Source of the DNA: Pseudomonadota bacterium
GTDB lineage: Bacteria; Pseudomonadota; Gammaproteobacteria; UBA1113
Assembly (NCBI GenBank): GCA_021782065.1
Contig: JAJXVQ010000030.1
Location: 1-11,072, forward strand
DNA length: 11,072 nt
Direction: 5' to 3'
Both the position numbers and the translations under genes were made by a program. The notes below the pieces were generated by a model. That model had not been told where the DNA came from. It worked only from the letters and a program-made list of their open reading frames with translations, and searched no databases. Below are positions 7,016 to 11,072 of the stretch, piece after piece; the stretch's first letter is position 1, and each line of letters opens with the position of its first letter.

Positions 7016-9406
7016 ATGCAATTTTCTGAAAACTGGCTACGCACTTGGGTCAATCCGGCTATTTCTAGCGAAAAAATAATTGAATTATTGACGGCTTTAG
7101 GGCATGAATTGGATGAATGTACTCCCGTTGCCGATAATTTTTTTAAGGTTATGGTGGGCGAGGTGTTAATGGTTAACCCTCATCCCGATGCAGATAAATT
7201 GCGCGTATGCACCGTTAAAGTCTCGTCCTTAGAAACACCATTACAAATCGTCTGCGGTGCCAGCAATGTGCGCGCTGGTTTGAAAGTCGCCGTGGCGATG
7301 GTGGGTGCAGAATTAAAGGGGGGTGAGGTTAAAATAAAACGTTCACGTTTACGCGGAGTCGATTCGGAAGGCATGTTGTGTTCGGCCAGCGAATTGGGTT
7401 TGAATGATAACAGCAGCGGTATTTTAGAATTGCCAGCTGACGCCCCTTTAGGCGAGGATATACGCCATTATTTGCATTTAGATGATAAAACTATACGATT
7501 AGACCTAACCCCCAATCGCGGCGACTGTTTGTCGATACAAGGTTTAGCACGTGAGTTGGCCATTGCCAGTGGTCAGCCTTTTACTACACCGTTAATCAAA
7601 CCTTTCATAAAGGTACAAGAACACACTACACCTAAAGTCTTTATAGAGGATGAATTATCTTGTGGGCGTTATATAGGTCGCATAATAAGCTGCATTGATA
7701 ATACCGTGGTTACCCCTTTGTGGTTAAAGGAGAGGTTACGTCGCAGTGGTGTGCGTACGCTATCGCCCGTAGTCGATGTCACGAATTATGTCATGTTAGA
7801 ATTAGGCCAACCCTTGCATGCCTTCGATGCAGATAAATTGCAAGGCAATATTCATGTGCGTAAAGCCCAGGCCGGTGAAACTTTAGAATTGCTTGATAGT
7901 AAAATCATTGCTTTAGATGTAAACAGCGTAGTCATTGCCGATGATTATAAAGCATTGGCCTTGGCCGGAGTGATGGGCGGGGTAGAAAGTGCCGTGCAAA
8001 GCAGCACAACCCATATTTTTCTAGAAAGTGCGTATTTTACGCCATTGGCCCTGGCTGGGCAGGCGCGTCGTTACGGTTTGCACACGGATAGCTCGCATCG
8101 TTTTGAACGCGGCGTGGACTGGCAATTACAAGTCATCGCTTTGGAACGTGCTACAGAATTATTATTGACATTCTGTGGCGGTCGAGCAGCACCGTGGGTT
8201 GAAGTTACTTCCGCCGAGGCACTTCCTACAGAAGCCATTATTATGTTACGCAAAAATCGCATTTCACGCATTTTGGGAATTGAAATCGATGTGATTACTG
8301 TAGAAACGATTTTGCGTGGTTTAGGATTGTCCGTAGATGATGAGAAAGACGGTTGGCGTGTAGTTGTGCCTAGCTTTCGTTTCGATGTAACGACCGAGAT
8401 CGATTTAATAGAAGAAATTGCGCGAGTCTATGGTTACGATCGCATACTTCATCATTATCCACAACAAGTATTAATGCCTAAGGCTGATAATCAACAGCAA
8501 AAGGATAATGCGCAGATCAGCACGGCGCTTATGGCGCGTGGCTATCAGGAACTCATCAACTATAGTTTTGTGGATAAAAAGAAGGAAGCGCTGCTATTTC
8601 CAGACAGAGCGCCGTTGATTTTACGTAATCCCATCTCCACCGATTTGGCGGTGATGCGCAGCAGTTTATGGCAAGGCTTATTACAAGCCGTACAATACAA
8701 TCAAAATCGCCAACAAGACAGAATACGCTTTTTTGAGATAGGCAAGGCTTACAGCGGAATAGGAACGGATATCCACGAAGAGATGCGTGTTGCGGGTGTT
8801 ATTGCAGGCCAACGTTGGCCTTTGCAATGGGGGCTTAACGCGCAAAAAGTCGATTTTTTCGATATGAAGGGTGACATAGAGGCATTATTGGAGCAATTTA
8901 ATCTATTTAATAAATGCACATTTAAGGCTGAAACAAGCCCTTGTCTGCATCCCAAACAAGCCCTTGCTGTTTGCCACGGCAGTCAAAAAATAGGCGAATT
9001 AGGGGCCTTACACCCCAGTTTGCTGGCACAATTTGACCTAGATGGCCCGATTTTTGTATTTGAGCTCACATTAGCCGCTTTAGGACTGGCAACTTTGCCT
9101 AGGTTTGCTACACTTTCAAAGTACCCAGCGATTAGACGCGATCTGGCTTTTACGGTGTCTAACGATGTGACATACGAAAGCATTGAAACGGTCATTCTGG
9201 CGCAGAAAGCGCCGTTTGAAATCGTAGCTGTGCGATTATTCGATGTTTACCAGGGGCAAGGGGTTGCCCCCGGTCATAAGAGCTTAGCCGTTGCCCTGAT
9301 GTTGCAGCACAATGAGCGCACCTTGGTGGACGAAGAAGTTAATGACTGGATGGCAAAAATGGTAAATGCCTTGGCTACAGAGTTAGCTGCGGTATTACGT
9401 AATTAA
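7016..9406 (+). CDS. pheT: phenylalanyl-tRNA synthetase beta subunit
   Basis: With PheS it forms the alpha2-beta2 enzyme that charges tRNA-Phe; the beta subunit binds tRNA and edits mischarged Tyr. The product is 796 residues, the usual length. It shows an EMAP/OB-fold tRNA-binding domain from about 42 (VMVGEVLMVNPHPDADKL), and a B3/B4 editing domain around 210-385 with the conserved His near 268 (GQPLHAFD), GVMGG, FLESAYF and SHRFERGVD. A B5 domain spans about 408-476 (FRFDVTTEIDLIEEIARVYGYDRI, Mg-associated). The catalytic-like core follows, then a C-terminal anticodon-binding FDX-ACB domain from about 700 (KYPAIRRDLAF). AAGGA (6999-7003) overlaps the lon stop codon. The pheS gene, normally directly upstream, is not in the window; the upstream neighbour is lon. 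Confidence 0.97.
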   Translation: MQFSENWLRTWVNPAISSEKIIELLTALGHELDECTPVADNFFKVMVGEVLMVNPHPDADKLRVCTVKVSSLETPLQIVCGASNVRAGLKVAVAMVGAELKGGEVKIKRSRLRGVDSEGMLCSASELGLNDNSSGILELPADAPLGEDIRHYLHLDDKTIRLDLTPNRGDCLSIQGLARELAIASGQPFTTPLIKPFIKVQEHTTPKVFIEDELSCGRYIGRIISCIDNTVVTPLWLKERLRRSGVRTLSPVVDVTNYVMLELGQPLHAFDADKLQGNIHVRKAQAGETLELLDSKIIALDVNSVVIADDYKALALAGVMGGVESAVQSSTTHIFLESAYFTPLALAGQARRYGLHTDSSHRFERGVDWQLQVIALERATELLLTFCGGRAAPWVEVTSAEALPTEAIIMLRKNRISRILGIEIDVITVETILRGLGLSVDDEKDGWRVVVPSFRFDVTTEIDLIEEIARVYGYDRILHHYPQQVLMPKADNQQQKDNAQISTALMARGYQELINYSFVDKKKEALLFPDRAPLILRNPISTDLAVMRSSLWQGLLQAVQYNQNRQQDRIRFFEIGKAYSGIGTDIHEEMRVAGVIAGQRWPLQWGLNAQKVDFFDMKGDIEALLEQFNLFNKCTFKAETSPCLHPKQALAVCHGSQKIGELGALHPSLLAQFDLDGPIFVFELTLAALGLATLPRFATLSKYPAIRRDLAFTVSNDVTYESIETVILAQKAPFEIVAVRLFDVYQGQGVAPGHKSLAVALMLQHNERTLVDEEVNDWMAKMVNALATELAAVLRN

Positions 9407-9424
9407 CAAATATATTTACAGCGG

Positions 9425-9555
9425 ATATAGTCCTAGCAAGTGATTTTTAGGCGAGAAGGCTAGCTTGCGAGCATCAGGAGTGATGTACTCTGTCATATGC
9501 TAGTGCGAGATGAGCGAAGGCAACAAAGCCTAATAATCAAATGCTAAGATTATAT
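9425..9555. repeat. imperfect palindromic element, MITE-like or structured-RNA-like
   Basis: The element fills most of the pheT-ihfA gap. The core arms are TAGCAAGTGATTTTTAGGC (9434-9452) and the complement of GCCTAATAATCAAATGCTA (9528-9546); they match at 16 of 19 positions. Pairing continues outward to 9425/9555 with one mismatch and one G-T pair. Inside are a nested small hairpin (CAGGAGT...ACTCTG, 9475-9492) and an internal direct repeat GCTAG-n-GCGAG (9459-9470 and 9499-9509). It encodes no gene I recognise, and no transposase is adjacent. It resembles a dispersed miniature element. Copy number cannot be judged from one window, and no target-site duplication is clear. Confidence 0.6.
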
Positions 9556-9572
9556 ATGCGAAGGGGTGTGAA

Positions 9573-9884
9573 ATGACCTTAACAAAAGCAGATTTAATGG
9601 AACATGTGTGCACTAAAATGGAATTAGATAGAAAAGTTAGCCAAAAAGTGGTGGAATCTTTTTTTACTTTGATCAACGAAGCCGTTATTAACGAGGGCGA
9701 TGTGTTGTTGTCTAAGTTTGGCAAGTTTGTCACCCGCGATAAATCCAGCCGTCCTGGCCGTAATCCTAAAACAGGTGAACCTGCCGAGATTACCGCACGT
9801 CGTGTCGTGGTGTTTCATGCCGGCCAAGTATTAAAACAACGTCTAACCGGTATTTTACATGGCAGCGCAGCTAACATGGATTGA
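9573..9884 (+). CDS. ihfA: integration host factor alpha subunit
   Basis: A DNA-bending subunit of the IHF heterodimer, used in transcription, recombination and nucleoid architecture. The product is 103 residues (E. coli 99). It opens with MTLTKADLMEHV, close to E. coli MALTKAEMSEYL. The beta-arm carries RPGRNPKTGE with the intercalating Pro65 at the same number as in E. coli. ITARRVV...GQVLKQRL near the C-terminus is also typical of IhfA rather than HU. AAGGGG (9561-9566) lies 6 nt before the ATG. The pheT-ihfA order is the ordinary gammaproteobacterial one, but here the palindromic element separates them. Any promoter must lie inside or beside that element; the AT-rich stretch at 9549-9557 could supply a -10. 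Confidence 0.95.
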   Translation: MTLTKADLMEHVCTKMELDRKVSQKVVESFFTLINEAVINEGDVLLSKFGKFVTRDKSSRPGRNPKTGEPAEITARRVVVFHAGQVLKQRLTGILHGSAANMD

Positions 9885-9908
9885 ATATTGGCATATACGC
9901 GATGCATC

Positions 9909-9995
9909 TAGGCACAATTCGTGAATCGCCCTCTATAATCATACGCTTAGTTTCGGGCGGTTTGCAAACCCGCCCCTACAGATGATTTGTGCCTA
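9909..9995. repeat. REP-like GC-rich palindromes between ihfA and tRNA-Pro
   Basis: Two related modules are visible. The first, GGCACAATTCGTGAATCGCC (9911-9930), is a near-palindrome. The second, 9954-9976, has the perfect palindrome GGTTTGCAAACC (9959-9970) flanked by GGGC and, after a bulged C, GCCC. On the minus strand they read TATAGAGGGCGATTCAC and TGTAGGGGCGGGTTTGC, so they look like degenerate copies of one unit. TAGGCACAA (9909-9917) and its complement TTGTGCCTA (9987-9995) bracket both. The GC content stands out against the surroundings. Function could be transcript 3'-end protection or a mobile REP-type sequence. No intrinsic terminator with a T tract is seen. Confidence 0.5.
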
Positions 9996-10018
9996 CGAAT
10001 TGGCTACGTATAAAATTC

Positions 10019-10095
10019 TGGTCGGGGTGACTGGATTCGAACCAGCGGCCCCTTGCACCCCATGCAAGTGCGCTACCAAGCTGCGCCACACCCCG
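10019..10095 (-). tRNA. tRNA-Pro (anticodon GGG)
   Basis: A 77-nt tRNA. On the minus strand the acceptor CGGGGTG (from 10095) pairs with CACCCCG, followed by an encoded ACCA (10022-10019). The anticodon stem is CTTGC/GCAAG with loop ATGGGGT; the anticodon GGG lies at 10059-10061. The T-loop GGTTCGAATCC is standard. It reads the CCC/CCU proline codons. The gene lies between the convergent ihfA and ihfB and has its own promoter. Confidence 0.97.
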
Positions 10096-10104
10096 AAGGC
10101 GGCA

Positions 10105-10133
10105 ATCATACCCTATATGGGGCGTATTGTCAC
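10105..10133 (-). promoter_or_regulatory. sigma-70-type promoter for tRNA-Pro
   Basis: On the minus strand, GTGACA (10133-10128), a 17-bp spacer and TATGAT (10110-10105) each match consensus at 5 of 6 positions. The discriminator TGCCGCC is GC-rich, like that of the tRNA-Leu promoter. The start would be at about 10098, just before the tRNA. Confidence 0.7.
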
Positions 10134-10186
10134 TATCGCGTTATGACCAATGAGTTCACACAAACTATTTGATAGGTGGGATAGGT

Positions 10187-10217
10187 TTTACGGGCCGCCT
10201 TCCAGGCCGCCCGTAAA
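10187..10217. repeat. strong hairpin downstream of ihfB
   Basis: TTTACGGGC (10187-10195) pairs perfectly with GCCCGTAAA (10209-10217). Inside, GCCT-TCC-AGGC extends the stem after a single C-C mismatch, giving 13 pairs. It begins 12 bp after the ihfB stop codon, the usual place for a terminator or 3' stabiliser. Neither strand has a T tract after it, so it is not a classical intrinsic terminator. Its composition resembles the GC-rich palindromes near 9954-9976. Confidence 0.6.
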
Positions 10218-10229
10218 TAGGCGAGGGCA

Positions 10230-10541
10230 CTATTCTTCTCCAGGCGGAATACCTTTACTACGGGCTTCGTTAATGGCGTCTTTTAGCTCTTTACTTGGTT
10301 TAAAGTGTACGCTGTATTTTTCTTTGGCCACTAATTTTTGCCCTGTCTTAGGATTATGTGCGGCACGCGGCTTATGATGACGTAGAGCAAAGCTGCCTAA
10401 GCGACGAATCTCTATGCGCTCGCCACTTAACAGGCTTTCGGCCATTTTATCTACAATTAAATTCACAACGGTATGGGCTTTTTCTGGGCCTAAGTTAGGA
10501 AACATGCTGTACAATTTATCAATCAATTCGGACTTAGTCAT
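10230..10541 (-). CDS. ihfB: integration host factor beta subunit
   Basis: Partner of IhfA in the IHF heterodimer. The product is 103 residues (E. coli 94). MTKSELIDKL and GERIEIRRLGSF, followed by PRAAHNPKTG and HFKPSKELKDAIN, mark it as IhfB rather than HU. Up to residue 67 the numbering matches E. coli without gaps. The sequence-reading Glu44 and Arg46 and the intercalating Pro64 are present. Changes relative to E. coli in conserved positions are Gly47 to Arg, Phe48 to Leu, Gly61 to Ala and Arg62 to His. The last ten or so residues (RSKGIPPGEE) are an added tail. The ATG at 10541 was chosen because the protein then begins exactly as the family does; upstream in-frame codons add eight residues with no support. 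The binding site is weak (GAGAG, 10548-10552). The usual upstream neighbour rpsA is not visible. Confidence 0.95.
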   Translation of the reverse strand: MTKSELIDKLYSMFPNLGPEKAHTVVNLIVDKMAESLLSGERIEIRRLGSFALRHHKPRAAHNPKTGQKLVAKEKYSVHFKPSKELKDAINEARSKGIPPGEE

Positions 10542-10565
10542 TTGTAACTCTCTGTAAAATAACAC

Positions 10566-11072
10566 ACTCTAGCTTATAGCCTAGCAGAAAAGGAAGGGTT
10601 CGCACGGATTTAGAGGTAAAATAACTTCTCTTTTTAAGAAAATCCTAATTATTCAGCAGAAATGACTGCAAATTGACCACCTATTTTGGGCTTATGCTCA
10701 AATTTTTGTAAAATATTTGGACCACTGTATTCACTTTGCAGCCGATAAACCAAATGGCTACAGACCCTAACTATTTGTCTTAAATCTCAAGCGAGATTCA
10801 TGAAGATTCGACCGAAAAGCCTTAATATTGATAGTTTGGTTGGCTATTAATAATTAATAATGATGTTTTAAAGGAATACCCCTCTTTAATGATTGCTGAA
10901 AATATTGTATAATTTTATTTCACTATTAAAAAGAAGGTAATAACCATACGCCATGTGCAACTTTTGCCTCATGGTGCCACTAACAAATCAAACTGCAATG
11001 GCTGATTACCAATCATTTTATTCACAAAAACAGCGACTGTATGGGATAACACTTTCCTAGAGATACGATTTG
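10566..11072. other. gene-free AT-rich stretch to the end of the window
   Basis: No supported gene. Features seen are an inverted repeat AATCTC-AAGC-GAGATT (10783-10798), CTGCAAA (10666-10672) with its complement TTTGCAG (10735-10741) enclosing a TGACCAC and a GGACCAC motif, and a consensus TATAAT at 10908-10913 with only a poor -35 (TTTAAT, 10885-10890). A 24-nt hairpin CCATG-GCAA-CTT-TTGC-CATGG with small bulges lies at 10951-10974. The ihfB promoter should lie in the first 100 bp; a TATAAG on the minus strand is present near 10575-10580 but lacks a good -35. Confidence 0.5.

Noticed and set aside
10150..10377. 75-codon plus-strand frame opposite ihfB
   Set aside because: It overlaps the well-supported ihfB gene on the other strand and the hairpin at 10187-10217; its product resembles nothing.
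10230..10541. HU-beta (hupB) as the identity of the minus-strand histone-like gene
   Set aside because: MTKSELI, GERIEIR and HFKPSKELKD are IhfB features; HU proteins start MNK(S/T)xLI and lack the ERIEIR form.
10953..11060. 35-codon open frame MCNFCLMVPL... near the window end
   Set aside because: The purine-rich AAGAAGG is about 15 nt away, too far for a good ribosome binding site, and there is no recognisable family or coding signal.

Overview
The window reads as chromosomal DNA of a gammaproteobacterium, most likely a Legionellales-type, host-associated lineage. This rests on the AT-leaning composition, tRNA genes with encoded CCA ends, the tig-clpP-clpX-lon order, both IHF subunits, and a C-terminal CaaX prenylation box on the first, partial gene. 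The lineage is inferred; no 16S gene or unambiguous marker is present.

Layout. Positions 1-402 hold the 3' end of an unrecognised gene whose product ends in CAVM. A small two-helix membrane protein gene (452-706, minus) converges on it. A well-formed promoter then drives a tRNA-Leu(UAG) and a closely spaced plus-strand series: trigger factor (tig, with a histidine-rich tail), clpP, a 238-bp gap, clpX, lon and pheT. The tig-clpP, clpX-lon and lon-pheT gaps are 15 to 23 bp. The group therefore joins a ribosome-bound chaperone, the ClpXP protease, the Lon protease and, unexpectedly, the beta subunit of phenylalanyl-tRNA synthetase without pheS beside it.

After pheT an approximately 131-bp imperfect palindrome that looks like a MITE or structured repeat lies directly before ihfA. 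The ihfA gene faces a minus-strand tRNA-Pro(GGG) with its own promoter, and beyond that a minus-strand ihfB. The two genes for the IHF heterodimer are thus about 350 bp apart and convergent, with GC-rich REP-like hairpins between them. The last 500 bp hold no gene I can support, only small inverted repeats and a weak resemblance to insertion-sequence ends.

The core genes look intact and conventional in their active sites. What deserves a second look is the CaaX protein, the His-rich trigger factor tail, the pheT and IHF gene arrangement, and the two kinds of palindromic repeat around ihfA.
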